The position numbers were made by a program, and so were the translations under genes. Shown here in pieces: positions 1-9,121 of a stretch of DNA of 64,000 nucleotides. The first letter of the stretch is position 1. The number at the start of each line of letters is the position of its first letter. Source of the stretch: Bacteroides reticulotermitis JCM 10512 (GTDB taxonomy: Bacteria > Bacteroidota > Bacteroidia > Bacteroidales > Bacteroidaceae); assembly GCF_000517545.1 (NCBI RefSeq), contig NZ_BAIV01000029.1:21745-85744 (forward strand), in the 5' to 3' direction. Below the pieces are notes generated by a model that saw nothing but the letters and a program-made list of their open reading frames with translations, ran no database searches and had not been told where the DNA came from.

Positions 1-1111
1 TCCGGCGATACGATTTTTGTAGATGGTTCTTCTAAGTTTCTACGTACACTTGGTGGGTTTGGATATGCAAACTGGGCTAAGTTTCGCGGATTGCTTTATG
101 GCAAATCATATTCTTATCGGGTGTGTAATGATGAGATGGCTTCTCCCTGGTATTCGTTTACTATGCAACCGGACTCTACCGATCATTTCTCTTTTGTCTT
201 TATTGGCGATGTGCAAGACACTTTGCGTGGGAAGACTCGCGAATTCATGGAGAATGTCCGTCACCGTTATCCCGCTGTAGACTTTTATATGTTCGCCGGT
301 GATTTCGCCGAACGTCCAATGAATTGTTACTGGGAGGAAGCTTATCAGAGCGTTGATTCGATAGCCCCTCATAAACCTTGCTAATTTCTCCGGGCAATCA
401 TGAATATGTGAAGGGACTGACCCGTGTCTTAGAGAAGCGTTTTGCTTATGTCTTATCCTATTTGCTCGAATCGCGATATAAAGACAATAATGTATATTCT
501 ATCGATTATAAAGATGCCACGATTATCACCTTAGATAGTAATCGAGATCCTTGGTTTATGTTTTCCCAGCGTGAGTGGTTGGAGAATACGTTGAAAAAGT
601 CAACGAAGAAGTGGAAGATTGTCATGCTTCATCATCCGTCTATTCCATTAAGGGGAAAATGAACAATCTAACCGTACGTTGGATGTTTGATTCTCTGTTT
701 CGTGAATATGGGGTGGATCTTGTACTTCAAGGGCATGAGCATAATTATGCGCGCATGACTAACAAAACAGACGATGGGAAAATGACAACACCGCTCTATC
801 TCGTCAGCCACGCATCCCCCAAAGAATATCGCTTGTGGATAAGTGATCGTTACGATCGTTATGGAACGAATCATCGTTTCTATCAAACGGTGAATGTAGA
901 AGGCGATACCCTTCGGATGCGCGCTTTCTTAGAAAATGATTCGCTTTATGATGACGTCAGTCTTATCAAAACGAAGGCTGGTATCGAGGTGATAGATGGC
1001 GCAAAGAACATTCCTGAGATACTCGATATCCCTTGGCTGACCGGAAAGAAAGCTAAAGCTTATGAGCAGAAAGTCACCGAATGGCGCAAACGCCACTCAT
1101 CAGTACAATAG
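1..1111 (+). CDS. Purple-acid-phosphatase-like metallophosphoesterase, partial and frameshifted
   Basis: The frame is open from base 1, so the N-terminus lies outside the window. Calcineurin-type metallophosphoesterase motifs appear in order: GDVQD and AGDFAE (metal ligands), GNHEY, MLHHP and GHEHNYAR. Such enzymes hydrolyse phosphate esters with a dinuclear metal centre; the upstream part resembles the fibronectin-like N-domain of purple acid phosphatases. The reading passes through three frames. One base is missing near 380 (a T in CCTTGC; restoring it gives PLLISPGNHEY) and one near 630, after HHP. Both breaks fall inside conserved motifs, which suggests sequence error rather than decay. 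The substrate is unknown. The downstream neighbour is convergent, 5 bp away. Confidence 0.75.
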
Positions 1112-1116
1112 ATATT

Positions 1117-2259
1117 TCATTCGCATAAGTTTGTAGGCCTCAAGTTCTTTTTGCAACCGGCTTGGATGGCTTTTTCTGATTTGCCGGCAAGAATCGCTTT
1201 TCGCACTGAGTCGGTTCCCATCAATAGGTCAAACCAACGTGCCCTTGAGATGAATGCGCTCCCTTCACCGGAAAGGCGGTAGAATTGAAGGAAAAAGCGG
1301 AGTGTGAAACCCTTAACGTCTTCTGTCTTACGTAGATCTTCACCGTGGCATAACACGCCTTTGTTCAGCGGATTCTTATCAAAGCCCGGTAAAGATTGAG
1401 GTGTGAAGGTGAAGTTTCCATACTTTTTGCTGCGGCCTCCAATAACCTGAAAGGGGAAAAGTGTACCACGCCCCACGCTGATGTTAGTTGCTTCGAAAGG
1501 ACATAAGGACGCATATAGGCGGATGGACTGATCGTTCGGAAGGTTAGGCGAAGGTTTGACGGGTAGGGAATAGGCCTGACCGTGTTTCCAACCTGTTACC
1601 GGAATAACGGTTAGCCGACATTTCTCTTTTGTAGTAAGCCATCCTTCTCCGTTGATCATTCGTGCAAGTTCTCCGACTGTACAACCATGCAATATGGGAA
1701 TGGGGAGCATGCCGACAAAACTTTGATAAGCGGGCTTTAGTACAGGGCCGTCCGTATAATCGCAAGGGTTAGGGCGATCCAACACAAGCATTTCTTTTTG
1801 GTTTTCGGCGCAAGCCTCCATGACGTAATACATCGTACTTATATAGGTGTAAAACCGTGCTCCCACATCTTGTATATCAAACACAATTATATCCAAATCG
1901 CTTAATTGATTACTCGTTGGTTTTTTATTGCTTCCGTAGAGGGAGGTAATAGGAGTTCCCGTTCGACTATCTTTACCATCTTTGACTGTTTCTCCGGCAT
2001 CGGCATCTCCGCGAAAACCGTGTTCAGGTGCGAACACTTTGACTACATTTACGTTTAATTGAAGTAAGGAGTCGAGTAAACAAGTCCGGGTCGGTCCGAC
2101 AATCGAGGTATGGTTAATCACCAATCCTACCCGTTTGCCTTGAAGTAAGGGCAAGTATTTATCGATACGTTCCGCTCCGGTTGTCACAACTCCATAAGAG
2201 TTTGATGAGAATAGCAGAGCCAATAGAAAACTGATAACGAAAAAAGGTCTCACTTGCAT
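1117..2259 (-). CDS. DUF1343 family protein, NamZ-type exo-N-acetylmuramidase-like
   Basis: This 380-residue protein has a signal peptide (hydrophobic residues 6-20) followed by a full DUF1343 domain. Recognisable segments are GLVINHTS, FAPEHGFRG, VFDIQDVGARFYTY, VLDRPNPC and PSPNLP. DUF1343 includes NamZ, an exo-beta-N-acetylmuramidase that releases terminal MurNAc from peptidoglycan fragments, so a periplasmic role in wall-sugar recovery is likely; the exact substrate is inferred. The start at 2259 is supported by the signal peptide and by a TAnnTTTG-type box 28-35 bp upstream. The gene is monocistronic and convergent with the metallophosphatase. Confidence 0.85.
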   Translation of the reverse strand: MQVRPFFVISFLLALLFSSNSYGVVTTGAERIDKYLPLLQGKRVGLVINHTSIVGPTRTCLLDSLLQLNVNVVKVFAPEHGFRGDADAGETVKDGKDSRTGTPITSLYGSNKKPTSNQLSDLDIIVFDIQDVGARFYTYISTMYYVMEACAENQKEMLVLDRPNPCDYTDGPVLKPAYQSFVGMLPIPILHGCTVGELARMINGEGWLTTKEKCRLTVIPVTGWKHGQAYSLPVKPSPNLPNDQSIRLYASLCPFEATNISVGRGTLFPFQVIGGRSKKYGNFTFTPQSLPGFDKNPLNKGVLCHGEDLRKTEDVKGFTLRFFLQFYRLSGEGSAFISRARWFDLLMGTDSVRKAILAGKSEKAIQAGCKKNLRPTNLCE

Positions 2260-2286
2260 ATCGGTACTATTTTAGGTAATATTGCA

Positions 2287-2294
2287 CAAAAATA
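2287..2294 (-). promoter_or_regulatory. Bacteroidetes -7 promoter element for the DUF1343 gene
   Basis: The minus strand reads TATTTTTG, matching the TAnnTTTG -7 consensus of the Bacteroidetes primary sigma factor, 28 bp before the start codon. Confidence 0.5.
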
Positions 2295-2333
2295 TTCATT
2301 TATTAGCAAGCGAACAAGAATAAAAGAGAAAGT

Positions 2334-2870
2334 ATGAATCCGATTGAGATAATAAATAAATACTATCCGCAGAATAATGAGCTAAAGAAGATAGTAATGG
2401 TGCATAGTCATTCTGTAGCCAAAAAGGTTTTAGAGATAGCGGACAGGCATCCGGAATTGGCTATTGATCGCAAGTTTGTGGAAGAAGCCGCCATGCTCCA
2501 TGATATTGGGATATTCCTGACACAGGCACCTTCTATCTACTGCTTTGGTACCCATCCTTATATTTGCCATGGATATTTGGGAGCTGATTTAATGCGTAGC
2601 GAAGGGTTAGATAGGCATGCGCTAGTTTGTGAACGCCATACAGGTGCCGGACTTTCATTGCACGAAATCATTGAACAAAAGCTTCCTGTACCTCATCGAG
2701 AAATGGTTCCGGTTAGTTTAGAGGAACAATTGATATGTTTCGCTGATAAATTCTTTTCGAAGACTCATCTTGACGAAGAGAAAACGATTGAAAAGGCTCG
2801 GAAAAGCATTGCAAAATATGGAGAAGAAGGCCTTTGCCGCTTTGACGAGTGGTGTAAGCTCTTTGCGTAG
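2334..2870 (+). CDS. HD-domain phosphohydrolase-like protein
   Basis: This 178-residue soluble protein carries an HD-domain pattern: VHSHSVAKKVLEIA (first His), AAMLHDIGIF (the HD pair), a later HPYICHG, and CERHTGAG. HD proteins are metal-dependent phosphohydrolases, often acting on nucleotides. No second domain is present. The gene starts 75 bp from the divergent DUF1343 gene. It is a common conserved hypothetical of the order; the substrate cannot be inferred. Confidence 0.75.
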   Translation: MNPIEIINKYYPQNNELKKIVMVHSHSVAKKVLEIADRHPELAIDRKFVEEAAMLHDIGIFLTQAPSIYCFGTHPYICHGYLGADLMRSEGLDRHALVCERHTGAGLSLHEIIEQKLPVPHREMVPVSLEEQLICFADKFFSKTHLDEEKTIEKARKSIAKYGEEGLCRFDEWCKLFA

Positions 2871-2925
2871 CACTAAAAAATAATTAAATAACCACGATTC
2901 TCACGTATAATTGATGAAGTTTATG

Positions 2926-2933
2926 TACTTTTG
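2926..2933 (+). promoter_or_regulatory. -7 promoter element for the LptD-like gene
   Basis: TACTTTTG matches TAnnTTTG and lies 27 bp upstream of the ATG at 2960. It supports that start rather than the internal ATG at 3058. Confidence 0.5.
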
Positions 2934-2959
2934 CCACTTCAAGCGTAAACTATTAGTTA

Positions 2960-5664
2960 ATGGCGCCATTGAAAGCAAAAATATTTATACCACTTATACT
3001 ACTGATTGTCTTACTATTCTTACCCGATGAGCCACGTCTCAGCGTCGAAGAAGGGGGATGATTGCCTCTAATACCGCAGGAACGGACTCCTTGCAGAATG
3101 GGCGCGATTCATTGAAGGCTGATACGGTACGCATTGATTCTTTGCCGGTAGTAAAGAAAAAGCAACCTCTTGATGCTCCTGTTGTTTATGAATCCAATGA
3201 CTCTACTGTTTTTGTACAGGGAGGGAATGCTACGTTGTATGGTAGCGGAAAGGTCAATTACCAGAAAATTGAATTAACGGCTGAAGTTATCTCGATGAAT
3301 CTCGACAGCAGTACTGTTCACGCTTATGGTATTAAGGATTCTGCCGGCGTGGAAAAAGGGAAACCTGTCTTTAAAGATGGCGATACAGCTTACGATACGG
3401 AAACCATACGCTATAACTTCAAGAGTAAAAAGGCTGGAATAACGGACATCGTCACTCAACAAGGAGAAGGCTATGTGACGGGTAACAAGGCCAAGAAAGG
3501 TGCCAATGACGAAATCTTCATGGAAGATGGACGCTATACCACTTGTGACCATCATGATCATCCGCACTTTTATATGCAGTTGACCAGAGCTAAAGTACGT
3601 CCTAAGAAGAATGTAGTAACCGGGCCTGCCTATCTGGTAGTAGAAGATGTACCGTTACCTATAGCGGTTCCATTCTTTTTCTTTCCTTTTTCGAGCAGCT
3701 ACTCTTCCGGTTTCATCATGCCTACGTATATGGATGACTCCAGTCGTGGTTTTGGTTTGGCAGAAGGCGGTTATTATTTTGCGATAAGTGATCTTATGGA
3801 CTTGAAAATGACCGCAGATATTTATACCAAGGGTTCTTGGCGGCTGTCCGGCTTGACGAATTACAATCGGCGATATAAATATTCCGGAACACTTCAGGCT
3901 GACTACCAGGTGACAAAGACCGGAGACAAAGGGATGTCTGACTATACGGTTGCCAAAGACTTTAAGGTTGTTTGGAATCACCGACAGGATGCTAAAGCCA
4001 GTCCGAATAGTACGTTCTCGGCAAGTGTGAACTTCTCGACAAGTAGCTACGAACGTACCAATGTCAACAACCTTTATAACTCTCAGCTGTTGACACAGAA
4101 TACTAAAACATCAAGTATCAGTTATTCGCGCAGCTTTCCAGATATGGGTTTGACCTTGTCCGGAACATCTAATATTGCGCAGACGATGCGTGACTCTTCC
4201 ATCGCGGTGACTTTACCGGATTTAAATATTACGCTGAGCCGTTTGTTTCCGTTTAAAAGAAAGAAAGCAGCTGGTGAGGAACGTTGGTATGAAAAAATAT
4301 CTCTGTCCTATACCGGACGTCTAACCAATAGTATTCGGACCAAAGATGATCGTTTGTTTAAGGCTGGGATTAGTGAGTGGGAGAATGCCATGAATCATAA
4401 TGTTCCGGTCAGTGCAACTTTCACGCTCTTTAAATATTTGCAGGTTTCTCCTTCGGTAAATTATACCGAACGTTGGTATACCCGGAAGATTAATCAGGAG
4501 TACAATATGGATACCCGCAGGCTGGAGTCAGTTGCCAATGACTCGATCAACGGGTTTTATCGAGTGTCTAATTATTCGGCTAGCTTAAGTATGAGTACGA
4601 AAGTGTACGGTATGTATAAGCCTCTTTTTATGAAGAAGAAAGAGATACAGATCCGTCACGTCTTCACTCCACAGGTAAGCTTGAGCGGTGCTCCCGGTTT
4701 CAGTAAATACTGGGAAGAATATACTGACTATAATGGAGCGACACAATACTATTCTCCTTTTTCCGGTCAGCCTTTTGGCGTACCATCTCGTCAAGGTTCG
4801 GGAACGGTTAACTTCTCTATGGCGAATAACTTCGAAATGAAATATAAGGATAAGAATGACTCCATTAAGAAAGTCAGCTTGATTGATGACTTGAGTGCGA
4901 ATATGTCTTATAATATGGCTGCCAAAGAAAGACCGTGGAGTGATTTGAGCCTGAATCTTCGGTTGAAGTTATCAAAAAGCTACACCTTTAATATGAATGC
5001 GCAATTTGCTACTTATGCGTATACTTTTGATAAGAGTGGTACGGTTGTTACCAGCAATCGTACGGAGTGGTCGTATGGGCGATTCGGGCGATTCCAGGGC
5101 TATGGTTCTTCTTTTAATTATACGCTAAATAACGATACGTGGAAGAAGTGGTTTGGTCCGAAGGATGAAAAAGAAGCCAACAAGAAGAAACCTTCCGGAG
5201 ACGATGACGATGATTCGGAAGAAGAAGACGGAGAAGCAACCACTACCAAGAAAGTAGAGAAAGCGAAATCCGATTCGGATGGCTATCAGGTCTTTAAGAT
5301 GCCTTGGTCCTTAAGTTTAAGTTATTCGTTCAATATCCGTGAAGATAAGAATAAGGCTATTAACCGGCACTCGATGCGTTACCCTTATAGCTATACGCAT
5401 AATATCAATGCCAACGGTAATGTGAAGATATCCAACAATTGGTCGTTCTCTTTCAATTCGGGATACGACTTCCAAGCTAAAGAAATTACGCAAACCTCTT
5501 GTACGGTTTCTCGCGACTTGCACTGTTTCAACTTATCAGCCAGCCTTTCTCCGTTTGGTCGTTGGAAGTACTACAATGTCACGATACGTGCCAATGCCAG
5601 TATCCTGCAAGACTTGAAATATGAACAGAGAAGCCAGACACAAAGTAATATCCAGTGGTATTAA
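2960..5664 (+). CDS. LptD/OstA-like outer-membrane LPS assembly protein, frameshift near the N-terminus
   Basis: A protein of about 900 residues. The ATG at 2960 encodes a signal peptide (MAPLKAKIFIPLILLIVLL) whose frame closes at 3052. Adding one G to the five-G run at 3053-3057 joins it in frame to the long body, so the true N-terminus is probably here and not at 3058. The body has an OstA/LptA-like beta-jellyroll (about residues 60-200: YGSGKVNYQKIELTAEVI, GKPVFKDGD) and then a long run of amphipathic beta strands typical of a barrel, ending in WY. The Bacteroidetes family of this length is annotated as putative LptD, placing LPS in the outer leaflet. An acidic linker (DDDDDSEEEDGE) around residue 750 is probably a loop. 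Monocistronic, closed by the hairpin at 5759. Confidence 0.8.
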
Positions 5665-5758
5665 TCGGATGTGAGAGATTGGGAAAGAACCTGACTATTA
5701 TATACGAAGTAAATTTATAACATTAAGAGATCTTCGTTGATCATTCAATTATAAAATA

Positions 5759-5805
5759 ATAAGAGCGATAGTTTCATGCGGAAACTATCGCTCTTATTTT
5801 ATCTA
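5759..5805 (+). terminator. Intrinsic terminator after the LptD-like gene
   Basis: A 13-bp perfect stem (AAGAGCGATAGTT...AACTATCGCTCTT) with a short loop is followed by ATTTTAT. It lies between convergent genes and can serve both. Confidence 0.85.
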
Positions 5806-5822
5806 TGTCACCGGAGTTTATT

Positions 5823-6485
5823 TTACCAGATGATTTCTGCTTCTCCGTGTGCTTTTAAGTATTCGTTGGTGTGGCTAAAATGCTTATTGCCAAAGAATCC
5901 ATTGTATGCAGATAGGGGAGAAGGGTGTGCCGAACTTAACACCAGGTGTTTGTTGCGGTCGATAAATGCTCCCTTACGCTGGGCGTATGCCCCCCACAGG
6001 ATGAAAACCAAGTGTTCCCGCTCTTCGGCCAAAGCCCGTATGGCAGCATCTGTAAATGCTTCCCATCCTTTATTCTGATGCGAACCGGCTTGGTGCGCAC
6101 GCACGGTTAAGGTAGCGTTCAGCAACAGTACGCCTTGTTCCGCCCAGCGAGTCAGATTGCCGCTTGCAGGAGACTCGGTACCTAAGTCTTCTTTGATTTC
6201 TTTAAAGATATTCAGTAGGGAAGGCGGAAATCTCACACCATCGTTGACTGAGAAGCAGAGCCCATGGGCTTGTCCCGGACCGTGATAAGGATCCTGTCCG
6301 ATAATTACGACCTTCACTTTGTCAAAAGGACAAAGATTGAAAGCATTAAAGATCAAGCTCCCCGGAGGGAAGATCTGAAATTGACGATATTCATCTCTGA
6401 CAAAATCAGTCAGCTTGCCGAAATAATCTTTCTCAAATTCCGGCTGTAAATGTGTTTTCCAACTACTCTCTATCTGTACGTTCAT
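5823..6485 (-). CDS. ung: Uracil-DNA glycosylase (family 1)
   Basis: A 220-residue protein of normal Ung length. It removes uracil from DNA to start base-excision repair. All family-1 motifs are intact: the water-activating loop GQDPYHGPGQAHGL (catalytic Asp of GQDPYHG), LLLNATLTVRAHQAGSH, and the DNA-intercalating loop HPSPLSAYNGFFG with the conserved HPSP. The neighbour asnA is on the same strand with only 2 bp between them, so the two are probably co-transcribed from the asnA promoter. Confidence 0.97.
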   Translation of the reverse strand: MNVQIESSWKTHLQPEFEKDYFGKLTDFVRDEYRQFQIFPPGSLIFNAFNLCPFDKVKVVIIGQDPYHGPGQAHGLCFSVNDGVRFPPSLLNIFKEIKEDLGTESPASGNLTRWAEQGVLLLNATLTVRAHQAGSHQNKGWEAFTDAAIRALAEEREHLVFILWGAYAQRKGAFIDRNKHLVLSSAHPSPLSAYNGFFGNKHFSHTNEYLKAHGEAEIIW

Positions 6486-6487
6486 TA

Positions 6488-7525
6488 TTAAATTAGGTGT
6501 ATATCAAGTTCTTCACATTCTTTGCGCATATCTTCGGGCCAGATGCTCGCTTGGATTTCTCCAATATGTGCTTTGCGGAGGTAAAACATACAAAGACGCG
6601 ACTGACCGATACCACCTCCGATGGATAAAGGCAACGAATCTTCCATAAGTCGTTTGTGGAAATAAAGCTCCATGCGTTGCTCCTCATGTTCCTCTTTCAG
6701 CTGGCGCTCTAAAGCTGTTTTGTCTACGCGAACCCCCATGGAAGACAGTTCAATAGAGCGTTGCAGCACATTGTCCCAAAGCAAAAGATCTCCATTCAAT
6801 CCCGGAAGATCATTGATTCCCTTGGATGTATAATCATCGTAATCGGGAGCGCGGCCATCATGTTTCTTGCCATCACTCAGTTTGCAACCAATACCGATGA
6901 TAAATACAGCACCGTATTTCTTGCAAATCGCATGTTCTCTGCATTTCGGCTCGAGGTCCGGGTAGAGCTGACGTAGTTCTTCGGAATGGATGAAGTACAA
7001 TTCTTGCGGCAGACATGGCTTAATTTGCGGGTACATTTCATAGACCATGTACTCTGTGCGGATCATGGCAGCGTAGATGCGGTTGACAATCTCTTTGAGG
7101 AAGTCCACATTCCGATTCTCTTCCGTGATTACACGTTCCCAATCCCATTGATCTACATAAAGTGAGTGCAGATTTCCCAACTCCTCATCCGAGCGAATGG
7201 CGTTCATATCTGTATAAATACCATATCCCGGTTCTATGTTGTAGTCCGCCAAAGTGAGTCTTTTCCATTTAGCTAATGAATGAACGACTTCAGCTTGCGA
7301 ATCTCCTAAGTCTTTGATCGGAAAAGATACGGGGCGTTCCACACCATTCAAATCATCATTAATCCCCATTCCTTTCAGAACGAAGAGCGGAGCTGTCACC
7401 CGTCTCAGGCGCAGTTCAGATGATAAGTTCAGTTGAAAGAACTCTTTTATTTGTTTAATTCCCAGCTCGGTTTGTTTCAGGTCGAGCAGTGGTTGATAGT
7501 TCTTTGGTTTTATCAGATAACTCAT
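6488..7525 (-). CDS. asnA: Aspartate-ammonia ligase (asparagine synthetase A)
   Basis: A 345-residue enzyme that makes asparagine from aspartate, ammonia and ATP; it is related to class II aminoacyl-tRNA synthetases. AsnA segments include LRLRRVTAPLFVLKG near the N-terminus, SLYVDQWDWE, FIIGIGCKLSDGKKHDGRAPDYDDY, and a C-terminal class-II motif-3-like GGGIGQSRLCMFYL. The frame stays open 48 codons further upstream, but MSYLIKPKNY is the family N-terminus, and a -7 box at 7551-7558 sits 26 bp before it. Probably an operon with ung. Confidence 0.95.
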   Translation of the reverse strand: MSYLIKPKNYQPLLDLKQTELGIKQIKEFFQLNLSSELRLRRVTAPLFVLKGMGINDDLNGVERPVSFPIKDLGDSQAEVVHSLAKWKRLTLADYNIEPGYGIYTDMNAIRSDEELGNLHSLYVDQWDWERVITEENRNVDFLKEIVNRIYAAMIRTEYMVYEMYPQIKPCLPQELYFIHSEELRQLYPDLEPKCREHAICKKYGAVFIIGIGCKLSDGKKHDGRAPDYDDYTSKGINDLPGLNGDLLLWDNVLQRSIELSSMGVRVDKTALERQLKEEHEEQRMELYFHKRLMEDSLPLSIGGGIGQSRLCMFYLRKAHIGEIQASIWPEDMRKECEELDIHLI

Positions 7526-7550
7526 AGGTTTATTGAATGTTAATTGTCGG

Positions 7551-7558
7551 CAAAGGTA
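7551..7558 (-). promoter_or_regulatory. -7 promoter element for asnA-ung
   Basis: The minus strand reads TACCTTTG (TAnnTTTG), 26 bp upstream of the chosen asnA start. It rules out the longer reading frame as the main product. Confidence 0.5.
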
Positions 7559-7717
7559 TGAATAATATTGATATATGTATTGGAAACTCTCTAAAATAAT
7601 GTCAATTTGATAAACCATTCCACTAAAGTGTTTCAAAATAACAATATAGCGAGGAGGGGATCCTATCAAAAGTGCATAAAAAAAGTAGAATCGCTAGGAA
7701 CATGAGAAGTTTTTTTA

Positions 7718-7725
7718 TACTTTTG
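7718..7725 (+). promoter_or_regulatory. -7 promoter element for tRNA-Arg
   Basis: TACTTTTG lies 18 bp upstream of the mature tRNA 5' end. Confidence 0.5.
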
Positions 7726-7743
7726 TCCTCGCATTAAGAGAAC

Positions 7744-7816
7744 GGCTCCGTAGCTTAGTGAATAGAGCGTCAGATTCCGGTTCTGAAGGTCGTGCGTTTG
7801 AATCGCACCGGGGTCA
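7744..7816 (+). tRNA. tRNA-Arg (anticodon CCG)
   Basis: A full cloverleaf can be drawn. The acceptor arm GGCTCCG pairs with CGGGGTC (two G-U pairs). The D arm contains AGCTTAGTGAATAGAGC, the anticodon arm is TCAGA-TTCCGGT-TCTGA with CCG at positions 34-36, and the T arm is GTGCG-TTTGAAT-CGCAC. CCA is not encoded. A terminator follows directly. An XRE-regulator remnant downstream hints that this tRNA 3' end has been an integration site. Confidence 0.95.
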
Positions 7817-7823
7817 CTTAGCA

Positions 7824-7866
7824 AATCCGCAATCAGTTAATTATTAGCTGATTGCGGATTTTTTTA
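7824..7866 (+). terminator. Intrinsic terminator after tRNA-Arg
   Basis: A 13-bp stem (AATCCGCAATCAG paired with CTGATTGCGGATT) is followed by a T run. Confidence 0.9.
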
Positions 7867-7883
7867 TTCATATTGTCCATTTT

Positions 7884-8054
7884 AACCGTGTTGGACTTAG
7901 TAACCACATCAATGGTAATCCATCCGTAGAAGTATTGGAAAAGATAGCCAATGCCTTCGATGTTGATATAGCAGAACTGTTTGCACCTTCTTCGTGCGGT
8001 GGTATTGTTGGGGTAATCCGCATTGGAGATACGAACTATAATATTAATAGCTTT
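7884..8054 (+). pseudogene. Remnant of an XRE-family HTH regulator (C-terminal part only)
   Basis: The frame reads NRVGLSNHINGNPSVEVLEK, then IANAFDVDIAELFAP and GGIVGVIRIGDTNYNINSF. This is the second half of a Cro/C1-type helix-turn-helix and the short tail seen in many Bacteroidales regulators. The first two helices and any start are missing: the frame runs back into the tRNA terminator. After NINSF the family match ends and unrelated codons follow. I read it as debris left beside the tRNA by an excised or decayed element. Confidence 0.65.
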
Positions 8055-8104
8055 TTCTTAATCAGAAATCGCATTATTGCATTTCAGCATAGATACTTCT
8101 TCAA

Positions 8105-8512
8105 CTACTTTTTTCCATCTTGTACTATATATATTTTCTTGAAATAATCTCCACTACTAAGCCACATCCACATACGGCGTTTATCCACTTTAGAATTTTC
8201 CGCCAACGACAAAACTAGTTCGCTGTTGGTAAAATTTACATTCATCCATTTGTATTGGATGTCATTTTCATGGGCGAAACTCACAAAACTACCACTATCC
8301 ATATCGCAAATGCTATTTACGATAAAAGGTTTTCCCTGAACAGCGATTGTGTCAGTTTGTTCATCATAAGCATACTCAAACGTATCCTTAGGCAAAGAAA
8401 ATTGCGATTCCCAGTTCCCTACGAGCGGATTGTCATTGATATCTCTGTCATCACAAGAAACAATTCCCGAACACACACAAAAAAAAGACATTATAACAAG
8501 AATCTTCTTCAT
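8105..8512 (-). CDS. Small lipoprotein of unknown function
   Basis: A 135-residue lipoprotein. The signal peptide MKKILVIMSFFCVCSGIVSC ends in a lipobox, and the mature part starts CDDRDIND, an acidic stretch typical of surface export in this phylum. The remainder (VGNWESQFSLPKDTFEYAYD, YKWMNVNFTNSELVLSLAEN) resembles a lipocalin-like 'G-x-W' beta protein, but I cannot place it in a named family. It follows the next lipoprotein by 15 bp and is probably co-transcribed with it. Confidence 0.65.
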   Translation of the reverse strand: MKKILVIMSFFCVCSGIVSCDDRDINDNPLVGNWESQFSLPKDTFEYAYDEQTDTIAVQGKPFIVNSICDMDSGSFVSFAHENDIQYKWMNVNFTNSELVLSLAENSKVDKRRMWMWLSSGDYFKKIYIVQDGKK

Positions 8513-8527
8513 AATATATGTTATAAA

Positions 8528-8808
8528 TCATCCTAAAACTGTCGGCAAAAACATAGCTTGAATGCGTCCCATCGCCTTCCCACGCAGCACCGGAGGTCGT
8601 ATCAAACTCAAAAAATCCCCTTGAATCTGCATATCTGTAATATCCATTTGCAGTTCCACTCCATCCCAATTGCAGTGCAAACAGCTTTGTCCTGATTCGA
8701 TTCAATAATACGGGGTGTTGATTCTTCTAGCAATACCTCATTGATAGTATCATTGCACCCACTCAATGTTAACCATATTAGCATTACATAAAATAGTCCT
8801 TTTTCCAT
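8528..8808 (-). CDS. Small lipoprotein, frameshifted
   Basis: The start encodes MEKGLFYVMLIWLTLSGC, a lipoprotein signal, then NDTINEVLLEESTPRIIES. Near 8695 one base appears to be missing. Restoring it moves into a frame reading SGQSCLHCNWDGVELQMDI and IQGDFLSLIRPPVLRGK, ending at 8528, just before the next gene. Two other frames through the region give longer open stretches, but they have no family-like sequence and one overruns the neighbour. About 93 residues; function unknown. First gene of a two-lipoprotein unit. Confidence 0.55.
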
Positions 8809-8831
8809 TTTTTTCTTTTATTTATTACCTG

Positions 8832-8839
8832 CAAAATTA
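8832..8839 (-). promoter_or_regulatory. -7 promoter element for the lipoprotein pair
   Basis: The minus strand reads TAATTTTG, 24 bp before the start at 8808. The 250 bp from here to the next terminator hold no convincing gene. Confidence 0.45.
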
Positions 8840-9090
8840 GTTACAGAAAAACACACAGTCAATACCCAAATGTCAGTATTCGAAAATATAAAAATACCTA
8901 AAAGTCATGAGCATATATAGTAAAGATAGCTTGCTCCGAGCTTGTACTGATAAGAAGAAGTGTATATCTCTTTCCCCTCTGAGTTGGGTTCTAAATGGCT
9001 TTATTTATATAATAGCCGTCAGTTATTTAGATAATCCTTATGTCGTAAATATTACAATAAAGTATACCAGTATGTATAATGGAATGAAAA

Positions 9091-9112
9091 TAGCCACCGG
9101 ATTTGGTGGCTA
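9091..9112 (-). terminator. Terminator after the 9122-9952 lipoprotein gene
   Basis: An 8-bp stem (TAGCCACC paired with GGTGGCTA, 6-nt loop) lies just past the stop codon; on the minus strand it is followed by TTTTCATT. Confidence 0.65.
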
Positions 9113-9121
9113 CTTCTTAAG

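Noticed and set aside
3058..5664. Start of the LptD-like gene at 3058
   Set aside because: This start would leave the protein without a signal peptide. A signal peptide with a fitting promoter lies upstream, separated only by one base in a G run.
8451..8705. Open frame of 84 codons overlapping the two small lipoprotein genes
   Set aside because: It covers the start of the next gene. A different frame, reached by one added base, ends just before that gene and reads like a normal protein end.
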